Shown: piece after piece, positions 32,877 through 43,235 of the stretch
Numbering within the stretch: position 1 is the first letter of the stretch
Layout of the letters: every line of letters begins with the position of its first letter
Assembly (NCBI GenBank): GCA_020744225.1
Contig: JAGMWG010000029.1
Location: 62,001 to 126,000 of the forward strand
Direction: 5' to 3'
Length of the DNA stretch: 64,000 nucleotides
Source: Paraphoma chrysanthemicola
Lineage: Eukaryota > Ascomycota > Dothideomycetes > Pleosporales > Phaeosphaeriaceae
Notes under the pieces: generated by a model
What the model saw: the letters and a program-made list of their open reading frames with translations, nothing else
The model's database searches: none
What the model was told of the DNA's origin: nothing
Made by a program: the position numbers and the translations under genes

Positions 32877-35602
32877 TCACCACGTCATTGTCCTCTCAAG
32901 ACTAACCGTCTTCCTGATCCTGACCAGCAGCACACCCTTGGTGACCACTCCATTTGAGTCGTAGAGATGCAGCATTCTAAGACCGGGCTGCAAGCGGTCG
33001 AGGCGGAAGCATGCCCAGGCGGCAAGGTCGTCGCTGAGGCGCTCATCGTCCATGACTTTGAACCTGGAGTGGGTGAGTTAGCACATGCCCCAATCGTTTG
33101 GCGCATAGAAGGCATAAAGCAAACATCCGGCCGGCAGATAGTGAGTGATCTTGATAGGCTGGATACAATGGCCGGCGGTGACGGTGCATTCCACAGGCAT
33201 GGACCGAGCCGATCGCCTTTAAGCGAACAGCAACGTTGAGATGAAGAAACGACGAGATAGGCGAGACTTCTGGCCAATTGGTCGGAACTTTGTACCGGCA
33301 TACGAGCTGCAGCCATGCGCCTGGCGTATTACCAGAAGACGGGTATCCGGATGGTGGCGGCGCGTACACGAGATCTACGCTGCGACAATCTCGTTGCTCT
33401 CAAAAAGTGACGAAGAGTCGCGCCGAAACGGGCAAAACGGCGATGTGCATGGCGCGCAGCCCCCATAATGCCCGATCCCGGCAAGGCGTTGCCCAGACAC
33501 ACAGGGCGCGATAACGGCCAGTACCTCGACCCTGTGCAACGTAATATCCTGCAACTGGGTCCAGAATTGGAAGCTCGTCACGACCACCGTTGTGTAACCA
33601 GGACTAGTCTGGCTGCAACGAAGGCCGTATCCAGAATTTCAAGGGCTGTGTCATGGCGACTTGCATGTTTGTTCTGGTGAGGGGAGGAGAAAGAGACATA
33701 GACTTACCTGACGAAGGTCAACTCTTCGGTCACGCCACGTACACCCTCAAATTTGATAATCTCGCGTCCGAAGTCTGGATTAGTGGTTCGCTGCGTCTTG
33801 GTCTTCTTCTTGTATTCAGGTTTGCTGCCCCTTCCATCTCCTGGGATGCGCTCATTGTTCCGCTCTTCGTGCCTCTCCACGTGCAGCTCGACCTTGACGT
33901 ATGGCTTGAAGTCCTTTGGATCATCTTCTTCGGGCGGAAGTGGGATATCCTGTCCTGCTAGAAACTCGATGTTCAGATCGAGGTTGTGATGAACCACTGC
34001 CGTCTTCTGTGTCTTCTCATCGCTGGTACTACGATATCCTTCTGGCTTCAATACCCAACCAGGGGTACCAGCAAACATGGCCTCGTTTTGCATCATGCCA
34101 CCATCCCATCGTTGCCAGTTGAGAGCCACGATTTGCACACCTGCCCGCCAGAATACGGAGGGGTTCAGATTGGAGGAGTTTAACCGTAGGCCTTTGGGAT
34201 ATGCACGCATGAAGAAATGCTTGTTGTGCTTGAAGAGGCCGGCTGGGTTAGTCTCATGGACTTCCATCAGTGCCTTCTCCGACAGCGAGAATACGTGAGT
34301 AGGGATAGCCGCCTCTGTTGCATGTCAGCACCTCATTACTTGTTGGCCGTCTCTATGGGACTCACCGGGAGAGTCGAGGCCCTTGAAATGATAGCCACCA
34401 AAGTACACGCCTAGCTTCGAGAGCGCTTCAATGACTTTAGGCTTGGGAGCTGGTGGTTTCTTCTCTCCTTCTGGTGATTCTTCCGATTCTGTCGTGTTTG
34501 ATGACGCCACAGACTCCGCACTAATCGTATGCTTCAGCGCCGGTGCTGGCGCTTGCAGCGTGGTCGGATTCACCGAAGCTTCTACCGGAGGCTTCGTGTG
34601 CGAGGAGCGCTTCACCTTGACCACAATCTTTCTCTCTAACTCTTTGAGAGTGGGCAGTGCAATTTTGTCAGAGCTGATTGAGGGATCCATGGGTATGTCA
34701 ACGAGCAAGTCTTTCCAGTACTCCGTCATGAGCTCGACCATAATCTCCTGCTGCTCTGGGCACGTATGCACTTCGAGGCTGACGATGAGCGGGAGATTGG
34801 AGGCCTTGAACGCGTAATCCCTAATTGTAGCGCACACCGCGCGAAACGGTAAGTCCTTGGTTAAGGTGTAGCCATGGAGGACCCTTGGCTCTGCCCTGTA
34901 CGTGTAAGAACTGGACCTCCATGGCTCAGGTCGTCCATCTGTGGTCTGTGGAGGAGATGAGGAATGTTGCTTGTCTTCCGACGACCCCTTTCTACCGAAT
35001 CTCAGCTCGAGTCTCTTGCGAATGCCCAGACTAGACTTCTCCTTTTTCTTCTTCTCGAGCTTAGGTGCTCCGTACTTGGCGATGTCTTCTTCGTCGGAGC
35101 TAGAGTCCGAGGGTGGTTCCCCATCCCATACGTCGATCTCGACGCAGCGGCAACCACGTAGTAGCACGTTCTTGTAAGCATCGGTGCTTGACTCGCTCGA
35201 CAGCTGGTTCCCGGTGAGGTATGTGTTGTGACTCGAGGAGATGAAGTAGTTGGAGATGGGGTACGACTCGTCCACGGGCGCCGCTGGCTTCATGACGTTT
35301 GCTGAGCCTGATAGAAAGTAATCGTGGAAATGGGTTGCTGAACCGCCTTTAAGCAGCTCAGCGTCCTGTTCTGAACACTGCTGCTCCTCAACCAACCATC
35401 GTAGCTGACCTTCCTTCGAGCCGAGCTTGTATTGCTTGTCAAGCTCATCGTGTATGGTCTGCAAATACTTGGTGAAGAGCGATGACAGTGTATCGACGAC
35501 ACGTGCTTTGTCGTAGGTTGCGGCTGTGCCTCCACCTGCCTGGAGCTGTGGCTCATCGAGCTTGGGCGCACCCAGCTTGGGGTCTTTGCTTGGAGTCACC
35601 AT
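32877..35602 (-). CDS. PLC1: Phosphoinositide-specific phospholipase C
   Basis: A 676-aa protein from three exons: 34366-35602, 33708-34314 and 32877-33063; the sum is 2031 nt. It cleaves PIP2 to IP3 and diacylglycerol. The X domain carries both catalytic histidines, His125 in ISSSHNTYLTG and His279 in SLEVHTCPEQ, and the calcium-binding region VEIDVWDG. The Y domain is shown by GGYHFKGLDSPEAAIPTHVF, NPSVFWRAGVQIVALNWQRW and FAGTPGWVLKPEGY. A C2 domain ends the protein (FVRFKVMDDE; GLRMLHLYDSNG). No PH domain is seen and the EF-hand region is short. About 70 charged, Ser-rich residues are inserted inside the X domain (165-235). The last intron, 33064-33707, is 644 nt, roughly tenfold longer than others here, and it splits the C2 domain. 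Confidence 0.93.
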
Positions 35603-36396
35603 GGTGCGGTGAGGACTGTAGATAGAGGAACTGAGATACACCAAGAGAAAGGAGTGCCACGGCCTTTGAAGGTTGTGTGTAGTTGAGATGTGGCGCAGTT
35701 GTGTATCTTATGAGGCGGTCAGTGGTAACGGATCGTCTTGCGCTTGAGACTCGGCAGCTGAGCTCTGCTTATAATGGTCAGTGCCTTCCTCGAACGCGCA
35801 CCGGCCTCTCGTTTGCCAATCGCGGCCGTCAGTCACTTACAGCTTAAGGTTGGCTCACTAGCCAAATTACACTCATCAACCGTGAAGTAGCAATGCCGGG
35901 TCGTGAAGCGGGAGCTATAAGGTGAAGAGCGGCCCGCAGCGTTGAGGTGGGCTGTCAGCGAGCTGAACTTGGCAAGCCGCTCTAACCGTTTGATCGACCA
36001 ATTGAAACGAGGTGGCCGTGCAGAATACTTGCTTCGCATGCCTGCGCGACGTTGCCTGCATCACGCATCATCTCGAACATGATGTCTGCCTGATTTGTAT
36101 GTTTGGGTGCCTGGCTTCTGCTTGCCGACATGTGCTCATTGCCCTGCCAAGCCGGCGCCGTCGCCGTTACGTCACAGGGTCCAGCCGAATTGTCAAAGCG
36201 CACCGTGCTACATCGACGATACTCAGGGTGAGGCAAAAGTGGCAGACAAGCGAGCAACACAAAAGACGCTAGAACGGCGACAATAACACAACAGCTGCGA
36301 TCAAAATCTCCAATTAAAGGGCGTATATATTCAGGGCACACTATACTATACTTCTCTGATCTCTTTCGAGTGTTTGTCGCACTGCGTTGCTAAAAT
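35603..36396. other. Divergent promoter region
   Basis: This lies between the phospholipase C gene and the small cupin gene, which are transcribed away from each other. I see no gene and no clear repeat. Confidence 0.6.
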
Positions 36397-36725
36397 ATGC
36401 CAAAATCACGCAGAGAGGCAGAGAGCGAGGTCCGCTCCTGGGGCTTCAATCACGTCTTTACTTGGACTGATGGCCCGTGGGTGACTTGAATCAACATGCA
36501 AACAATCTGCTGACTCGCCATAGGAACGCCCATTACCCGCCCCATAAGCATAGTGGCCTTACTACACATCTTATCCTGAATGGCTCTTTGACTTACACAT
36601 ATCCAAACGATGCAGACGCAAAGAAGGAGACTTTGGGTGTAGGTGGAAGATGGGACGTTGATGCAAACAAGGTACACGAAGTCTGGGTTGGGAGTGAAGG
36701 ATGCACATATGTCATTGGGGAGTGA
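36397..36725 (+). CDS. Small cupin-domain protein, 93 aa
   Basis: Two exons, 36397-36476 and 36524-36725, with donor GTGGGT and acceptor CATAG; the sum is 282 nt. The cupin barrel is minimal. The metal-site motif is HYPPHKHSGLTTHLILNGSL, matching G(X)5HXH(X)3-4E(X)6G with Thr/His in place of the glutamate position. It is followed by VDANKVHEVWVGSEGCTYVI, whose His would complete the site. It is probably a metal-binding cupin, either an enzyme on a small molecule or a binding protein. The gene converges on the NUFIP1-like gene with only 27 bp between stop codons. Confidence 0.78.
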
Positions 36726-36752
36726 GCTATCTACCCAGATACAGACATTCGT

Positions 36753-38387
36753 TCATCCTAAAAATCCGTTTTGGCCGAGGTATTTGATCGCGTCCAGCGC
36801 AAGTTGATCCGATCGAACTAGCTCCTGCTCAACAAGCTTCTCGTACAACCCTGTGCGCTTCTCCTCCTTGACCGGGTGTTTGAATCTACAGCTGTGGCCA
36901 AAAGGACACTTGCCATACTGCTTGAACTTCCTGCACATCTTCTCACTATCAGGCATCCGTGGCGTCTGCATCGCGATAGGCGGCGGCATTTTGATTGCTG
37001 CGGGAGTGATTTTAGACGATATTGGCTCTGGGGCTGCATCGCTGCCGTCCGAGTCTGCTTCCGAATCATCAGATGACTCTTCTGAGCTCGAGACTATTGA
37101 TGAGTCTGAAAGCACCGAACTTTCTTCATCTTCGTCTTCCGCTTCGTCAGATTGCGTTTCGCTACCGTAGCCGAGGCCGAGGTCGACTGCTGCCGAACCT
37201 TGCTGCTTCTTCATCATGCTCTCGTGCAGCTTCTTCCGTAACGCGGCAAGCTCTTCTTGTTTTTTCATGTCCTTCTCACTCCTCTCGCGGACCCGTGGGG
37301 GTTTTGCTTTTTCGCGCGGAGCTTCGGGCCGTGTTTCTAATTGTGTTGGCTTCCCCTTCAGCTTACGCACGAACTCCAATTCGTTTCTTCGCTTTATGGC
37401 TGCAGCATGTGCTTTCTCCAAGGCTTTCTGCTGGGTAGGAAAGTTCCTTCTGCGATCTTTGATCCAGTCCGCCACATCGCCTGCCGTTTGCAGAGAGATC
37501 TGCTCGCCTTCGTGCTCGAACGCATAGCCACCTCCCTTGAGTCTGGCTGCAAGTGCCGCTTCCTCATCTATATCTTCGTCTTCACTGCTGCTCTCGTCTT
37601 GAGAAAGGCTGCTTCCGAGTCCTAGTCTGACTTTCCCTTGTCGATCGTTCCGTGTCTTGTTCTTGGTCGATGCGGGAGCAGACTGTACAGATGTCGGGTT
37701 TGGCAACGTGAAGCCAAAAGTGGGTATGGGCGGTGGTACGGCAGCCCTAGCTCGTGGAGGCTTCGATCCCTGCTGCTGTGGCTTCCGCTCTTCTCGCTTT
37801 CTCTTTTGACCAGCCTGCTGAGATGGAGAGTATCGAGGCGATTGTTGTGCGGATTGAGACGGCGACGGCTGGTTGTACGGAGCGCCAGCAACATGTGCCA
37901 TGTGACTAGCAAAGGCTGCCATCGAATGTGCGCCGGCTGGTGTTGCCATGAAGGACATTGCTTGCACGAATGCGTTGGGATCAACAGGCGGCGTAGTTGT
38001 GAAGGCTGGGTTCGTGATCGGTACACTGGGAGTGTTTGGCACATTGCTCATGTAAGGTGGCGCAGGCGCAGTTGGCTGCTGCCACTGCTTTGAGACGTTC
38101 ATGAAGCCTCCCCTGTCCGACGACCCTCCTTCTCTGTGACTCTGCTGGCCTCCTCTCGCTCCACGGCTCTGCGCGCCTCCGCGCCGAGGATGAGCCTGCG
38201 GCTGTCCACCTCTTCCATGCCCGCGGAAGTTGTTTGTTCCACCACGACCAGTATCCCCTCTTCCTCGACTCGCATCGCCTCTCCCCCGGCCATAGCCGCC
38301 TCTCTGACTTGGGTAGGGTGAATGATTGTCGTTGGCTGCGGCTTTTGGCGGTGGCGGAGGTGGAGGCGGGAACTTGAACGATGTCAT
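36753..38387 (-). CDS. NUFIP1/Rsa1-like protein with C-terminal CCCH zinc finger
   Basis: A single-exon, 544-aa protein. The N-terminus has a poly-Pro run and an RGG-rich region (GRGRGDASRGRGDTGRGG). The middle is Pro/Gln-rich. A conserved helix near residue 300, SLQTAGDVADWIKDRRRNFP, is the NUFIP1 signature (PF10453), which binds Snu13/15.5K during box C/D snoRNP assembly. A Ser/Glu/Asp-rich stretch follows, and near residue 490 there is a CCCH finger, CRKFKQYGKCPFGHSCRFKH. In yeast Rsa1 works with Hit1 and the R2TP chaperone. The RGG and CCCH parts suggest direct RNA contact. It is head-to-head with the RPC25 gene. Confidence 0.85.
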   Translation of the reverse strand: MTSFKFPPPPPPPPKAAANDNHSPYPSQRGGYGRGRGDASRGRGDTGRGGTNNFRGHGRGGQPQAHPRRGGAQSRGARGGQQSHREGGSSDRGGFMNVSKQWQQPTAPAPPYMSNVPNTPSVPITNPAFTTTPPVDPNAFVQAMSFMATPAGAHSMAAFASHMAHVAGAPYNQPSPSQSAQQSPRYSPSQQAGQKRKREERKPQQQGSKPPRARAAVPPPIPTFGFTLPNPTSVQSAPASTKNKTRNDRQGKVRLGLGSSLSQDESSSEDEDIDEEAALAARLKGGGYAFEHEGEQISLQTAGDVADWIKDRRRNFPTQQKALEKAHAAAIKRRNELEFVRKLKGKPTQLETRPEAPREKAKPPRVRERSEKDMKKQEELAALRKKLHESMMKKQQGSAAVDLGLGYGSETQSDEAEDEDEESSVLSDSSIVSSSEESSDDSEADSDGSDAAPEPISSKITPAAIKMPPPIAMQTPRMPDSEKMCRKFKQYGKCPFGHSCRFKHPVKEEKRTGLYEKLVEQELVRSDQLALDAIKYLGQNGFLG

Positions 38388-38685
38388 GGTGGTGTGGCTG
38401 AGGTCATTGATATAATCACCAACCCTTGCATGCTTGAGGCACTAAGTCGGTAACGAGTGGTATCAGGGCGCAATGATGTGAAAATGTCAAGGGCGAGATG
38501 GAGCGCGTCGCGGAGGTCCGACGAGCTCTAAAAATCGTTATCGATACCACTAGCGCTGCGCTAGTCATGCACAATTTACATCCTCACCTTCTGCTTTGCT
38601 CCAGAAATCCACAAGCAGCATGATTCAACCACGGTGACATAAACCTGCTGATGTTACATCCATGAAGCCCTCAATACAATCATCA
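38388..38685. promoter_or_regulatory. 298-bp shared promoter of NUFIP1-like and RPC25 genes
   Basis: The two start codons face away from each other across 298 bp, so both promoters must lie here or overlap. I do not see a clear PAC or RRPE ribosome-biogenesis element. Confidence 0.6.
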
Positions 38686-39548
38686 TGTTCATCCTTGTAA
38701 GTAATTCGACGGTCGCTTGCGCATAGCATGACGCGTATCGCGCGGTCGCACCATAAACACCTTGAAGTACTGCGGTGAGCTGTTAATGCGACCAGACAAA
38801 TCATTCTTGGTGGCGCCCTCCATCAGCAAAACTCGAACACTCAAATTCAGTGCTAACTACAACTCAGACCACGATTCAAGACCTGATCCAAATCAAACCC
38901 CAGGACTTTTCTCTCCCTAGCGCCCAAGCCATCAAAGATGTGGTTAACGAAAAGTATTCAAACAAAATCGTGCCTGGCATCGGTCTCTGTATCTGCATGT
39001 GGGACCTGCTCAGCTCAACGGAAGGTCTGATAGGTCACGGCACTGGCCTCGTCAACGTAAATATCGAGTTCCGAATGGCCGTTTTCCGCCCCTTCCGCGG
39101 TGAGATCATCTACGGACGTATCAAGACCTCGAACGAAGACGGCATTACCATCGACCTAGATTTTACATCCGAAATCTTTATTCCGTATCAGAATCTGTTT
39201 GAGAATTCGAGCTTCTCCAAGGCGGAAAATGTCTGGGTGTGGAATTCGGATGGCACGGAGCTTTTCCTTGACAAAGGCGAGCCAGTGCTCTTCAGGGTCG
39301 AGCAGGAAGAATGGATTGACCAACGGCCGACCATTGTGCAAAAAGACGAGGAGGGCAATGTAATCGAAGAGAGAGGCACCGCCTGGCGGGTGATTGTAGG
39401 TTGCCCAACGTTGTGAGAGGAGAGTAGCTCGCTAACAGTGCACCAGGGCTCGATGAACCAAGCAGGTCTTGGCCCAACGCTATGGTGGGGCGAGCAGGAA
39501 GAAGAGGGTGAGGAGGGTGACGTCGAGATGGAAGAAGCTGAAGAGTAA
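38686..39548 (+). CDS. RPC25: RNA polymerase III subunit RPC25 (Rpc8)
   Basis: A 213-aa protein from three exons: 38686-38697, 38868-39395 and 39447-39548; the sum is 642 nt. The first exon encodes only MFIL, and the frame continues TTIQDLIQIKPQDFSLP after a 170-nt intron. The Rpb7-type N-terminal domain includes NKIVPGIGLCICMWDLLS. The S1/OB-type C-terminal domain includes FRPFRGEIIYGRIKTSNEDG and FIPYQNLF. The acidic tail ends EEGDVEMEEAEE. RPC25 pairs with RPC17 to form the Pol III stalk that recruits initiation factors. Its length matches the yeast protein (212 aa). Confidence 0.94.
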
Positions 39549-39974
39549 TCTTTAGCAAGTCGTTGGCCCCGGAAGATGTGCGCATTGACGTGGAAATGTC
39601 TGAAATGATATGCCCTTGATTTCGATTGTTCAACATGCAATTTGGCACGGCAGGGAGACTTGCGCGATTCGAGGCGCTTGCCTCTGGTGCGTATCATGCT
39701 CATAACCGTGTTCAACGCCGAGGCTACTACGCACCCTGTGTATGAATGTAATTCTTATTTGCAGCGGTTCATGCATAACAGCTAGAGTCATCACTCTATA
39801 ACTCTGTACTGTATTGATCAGCTAACCCTTCACGCGGCGTTAAATCCTTGAGCATCAGTTGTTGAAGTTCTAGCAAGAGATGTTACGATGGTAATGCTGA
39901 GGGCGAGGCTGTTGGGCGGCTTAGCGAGGCTGTATTTCTAACCTTTATATAGTACAACATGAAGGAATTCCTCT
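39549..39974. other. Spacer between RPC25 and the 5S rRNA gene
   Basis: Presumed 3' UTR of RPC25. I see no gene. Confidence 0.6.
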
Positions 39975-40093
39975 ACATACGACCATAGGACGTTGAAAAC
40001 AGAGCTTCCCGTTCGCTCAGCTGTACTTAAGCAGCGTACCGGTGGACTAGTAGTCAGGTGGGTGACCACTGGCGAATCCCCGCTGTTGTATGT
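39975..40093 (+). rRNA. 5S ribosomal RNA (dispersed copy)
   Basis: A 119-nt gene recognisable from ACATACGACCATAGG at its start, CTTCCCGTTCGCTCAG in the middle and GTGGGTGACCACTGGCGAAT towards the end, finishing GTTGTATGT. The ends pair as helix I (ACATACGAC with GTTGTATGT, one G-U). The bases that differ from the usual filamentous-fungal 5S, as I remember it, stay paired: 39990-39995 (ACGTTG) pairs with 40032-40037 (CAGCGT). That argues for a functional variant rather than a dead copy. A T7 run follows immediately. Dispersed 5S genes are normal in filamentous ascomycetes. Confidence 0.9.
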
Positions 40094-40099
40094 TTTTTT
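40093..40099 (+). terminator. RNA polymerase III terminator
   Basis: A run of seven T residues begins at the last 5S base and is followed by AAATTTTT. This is the standard Pol III stop signal. Confidence 0.85.
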
Positions 40100-40729
40100 A
40101 AATTTTTGTTTGTTGAATTCTTGGCTCTTCGACTGAGACGAGCAAATGCACACTGACCAAAACTGAGCCTCGTCCTTGCACTCTCCCTTTCCCGGCGTTC
40201 TTCTCTAAGCACTATCCTAGCTCTGGCATCTTCTTTGCTGAACCTCACGATGCGTTCCTAAGATGCGTGGGCTGCGGCAAAAATAACTGCACTTCATTGG
40301 GACTTTGTCACAAATCGAGTGTGTCGTTAGCATCTAGAGTCCAGAGAGGTAGTACAATGTCAGCAGAAGATCCGCTGTTGAAGAACAACGAGAGGCGATT
40401 GGAGGTGTGAGTCCTTGAATGTGTAATCACGCTATCAACCCAAAGAGGAAATCACCATCCGAACCGAGGTATCTTCCTCTCCGCTTTCTTCAACAACACG
40501 GCTACGGCGACGTTGCCATCAAGCACGGTATACCGCGTAAACAGTGCAAAGACCGTTGATTCTACACAAATTTTCACGCTCAATTTCTGGCTTCATCGCA
40601 ACACGACACAAGTTAGGCCAAAGTACCAGCAGACCACACAAGACCGCAACCGCAGTGAGCATAAGCAGGACGATATCGACACCTTCCTCACGACAGCTTT
40701 ATCTCATCAAGGCAAACTTCATCCATACA
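40100..40729. other. Intergenic region upstream of the MDR reductase gene
   Basis: A short ORF begins at the ATG near 40358 (MSAEDPLLKNNERRLEV) and ends at a GTGTGAG sequence. I found no following exon. The rest is probably the promoter and 5' UTR of the next gene. Confidence 0.5.
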
Positions 40730-42190
40730 ATGCCTTCGTACACATCGATTCATCTCGCAGAGCGACCTCAAGCCAACATCATCGCTGGCAAGACCTTTAC
40801 ACCCAAACAGCACCCGGTCCCAACAGCAGCTGACCTCAAAGATGGGGAAGTCCTCTTTCAAACGCTATATCTTTCCCTTGACCCCGCGATGCGCGGCTGG
40901 CTGAACCCCACGCGCTCCTACATCCCGCCCGTTGAGATTGGCGCGGTCATGCGCGGCAGCGGCATCGGGCTCATTGTAGCATCCAAGTCATCAAAATTTC
41001 CAGTCGGAACGTACGCCACTGGGTTTTGTGGCTGGTCCGAGTACGCAGTGCTGAAGGAGAAGCTCGTTGAGCCGCTTGACTTGCCCAAGGGTGCGGTGCC
41101 GACAGATGCGCTTAGCGTATTAGGAATGGTAATAACTCCCCAGTACAAAGTATTTTGAGCTGTCGGAGGGAGGATATTTAAGACTTTTGAAGTCTTATTG
41201 TCTTTGCTTTTGAGCAAAAGACCCGTACTTCACACTCTCAAATAGATAGTTGCTAACTGCGTCTAGTACGTATTTTACATGAATTTTTCTTGAACATCCC
41301 GAACACCACTTGAGGGGCATTTCGTCTCAGCCACGATAAGTATATGCATTTACCATGAGTTTATCGCTGACTTTGTACCCTCTCCTTAAGGACCGGTTTG
41401 ACCGCGTACTTTGGTATTCTGGAGGTTGGGCAAGTCAAGGAGGGTGACTTCGTCGTAGTTTCTGGTGCAGCTGGCGCGACTGGAAGTGTGGTCGGACAAA
41501 TCGCTAAGTTGAAGGGTGCCACAGTCCTCGGCTTGGCGGGCGAGGATAGCAAGGTGCAGTGGTTGAAGGAAGAGCTTGGATTTGATGATGCGCTCAATTA
41601 CAAGGACCCCGAGTTCACGAAGAAGTTCAGGGCTGCAACCAAGGGTTTGATCGATGTGTACTTCGACAACGGTATGAGCATCAGTCGGACAAATATATGA
41701 CTCGCTGACACGAACCACAGTTGGTGGAGAGATTCTCGACCTTGCGTTGTCCCGCGCAAAGCCCTTTGCTCGATTCGTGCAATGTGGTGCCATCAGCGAG
41801 TATAATGCGAAAAAGCCGCAAGGTCTTAAGGTACGCACAATCTCACTCAACATCCAGCATATTCGGCTTTACTCACAAATGTAGAACTACATGATGCTCA
41901 TTTCCATGCGCATCCGCATGCAAGGGTTCATCGTCTTTGACTATGAGAAGCAGTACGGCGAGGCGAGAAAGCAGCTCGCGCAGTGGCTTTCAGAAGGCAA
42001 ACTGAAGCGCAAGGAAACCATCGTCCCTGGAGGAATCAATAATGCGGAAGCAGCACTTGTGGGGTTGTTCGAGGGCAAGAACACAGGTAAGTTCATTCTT
42101 TCTGAAGTTGATGACTGCAGATGCTGATAAAAGCCAGGTAAAACTATGGTCGAGGTCGCGAAGCCAGAAGATGTCAAGTCAAAGTTGTGA
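40730..42190 (+). CDS. MDR-family NADPH-dependent oxidoreductase (PTGR/LTB4DH type)
   Basis: A 352-aa zinc-free medium-chain reductase. Exons: 40730-41142, 41391-41671, 41721-41830, 41885-42086 and 42138-42190; the sum is 1059 nt. Family landmarks are LDPAMRGWLNPTRSYIPPVE, the NADPH-binding SGAAGATGSVVGQIAKLKG, YFDNVGGEILD and RMQGFIVFDYEKQY. Such enzymes reduce the C=C bond of enones and prostaglandin-like substrates. The first junction is odd. The obvious donor after LSVLGM (GTAATA at 41129) gives the wrong frame with the only acceptor (TTAAG at 41390). The GTACAA donor at 41143 restores frame and adds VITPQ. The intron is then 248 nt and contains hairpins. A 1-nt disruption is the alternative reading. 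Confidence 0.82.
41181..41222. repeat. Adjacent inverted repeats inside intron 1 of the MDR gene
   Basis: AGACTT-TTG-AAGTCT at 41181-41195 is a perfect 6-bp hairpin. It is followed by GTCTTTGCT paired with AGCAAAAGAC (41200-41208 and 41213-41222, one bulge). They may fold in the pre-mRNA or mark the remnant of a small insertion. Confidence 0.7.
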
Positions 42191-43235
42191 ATATCAAAGA
42201 CATAGCATGGCGTGTTGGGAAACAATACCAAAATAAAGGTTAACCTCTAGCCATCCAACCAATCTTGCCGCTATACGGCTTTGAAAACTACGGCCGTCAG
42301 GCTTAGTCAAGTCGACAATAGCCGCAGAAGCAGCCTGATCAGGTAATGGCAGATAATACAACACAGCTCGTCTCTTGCAACTGTGTTGAAAAGCGCTTCT
42401 GTGCAATACCAGCATAAACACTCATATTAAATTGCTGAGAAGCACACCAAGTCCAAGTGTTCGCTTCTTGCACCTACCTCATATGATACCTTTGAATCAG
42501 ACCCAAAGTACCACTAAGCCACGACCAAGGCGCTTGCAGTTGCCCCGAGCCCTAAACCCGCACGCGAATTGATTCATTTCCACAAGATGCTGCGCATCGT
42601 CACACATCACCCGGAGGCCCTCCGCGATTAGCAGCCGCCATAACCTGGGGAAGTAGTCTTGGCTCCCGCATAAGCGAGCCAGACTGTGCATGTGGAGATC
42701 TCGATCCTGGGCGATGGCGCTAAATATCGTGCACGTCAGGTGTTCGTTGATCTTGAGCGATCGGCGGGAGGGGTGGCAGATGGGCTTTGTTCCGTTGGGT
42801 GGGGAATGTGGAATGTGAGATTGCGCGTTTTGGGATTTGGTGTGGCGATGCATGCGGTGTTACATGCCATGAGGCGCTGCGTGCGATAAGGCATGTGATG
42901 CGGTGTGGGTATTGGGATGCGAAAGGTTAGTTAGTATTGTATGTTACACCAATTTCATACTTGGTGATGGTGCAGCAGAAGGCATGCTATGCTCCCAAGG
43001 CCGTCGGGCAAGGCAACCTCAAGGACAAGCAGACATTCTGGAGGAGTTTGAGTGAACAAAAAGTCTGATAATATGGTACATTGCTCATCGATCATGTGTA
43101 GTATTTACAGTGAAGCGTCGGGGATATCATCTGCTAACCGTCTCGTCTCCAACCATTGCTTCATAATTACAGCTTCCTCCATCATTTCAATTGTCATGGC
43201 TCATCGAAAGATGGCGCCGGAGACACTTCTGATGC
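42191..43235. other. 1-kb convergent intergenic region
   Basis: This lies between the stops of two convergent genes. ORFs on both strands are shadows of each other. I see nothing supportable. Confidence 0.55.

Noticed and set aside
37022..38093. Plus-strand ORFs opposite the NUFIP1-like gene
   Set aside because: They are shadows of the Ser/Asp/Glu- and Gly-rich coding strand.
40730..42190. Calling the MDR reductase a pseudogene
   Set aside because: An alternative donor at 41143 restores frame through all five exons and the rest of the protein is intact.
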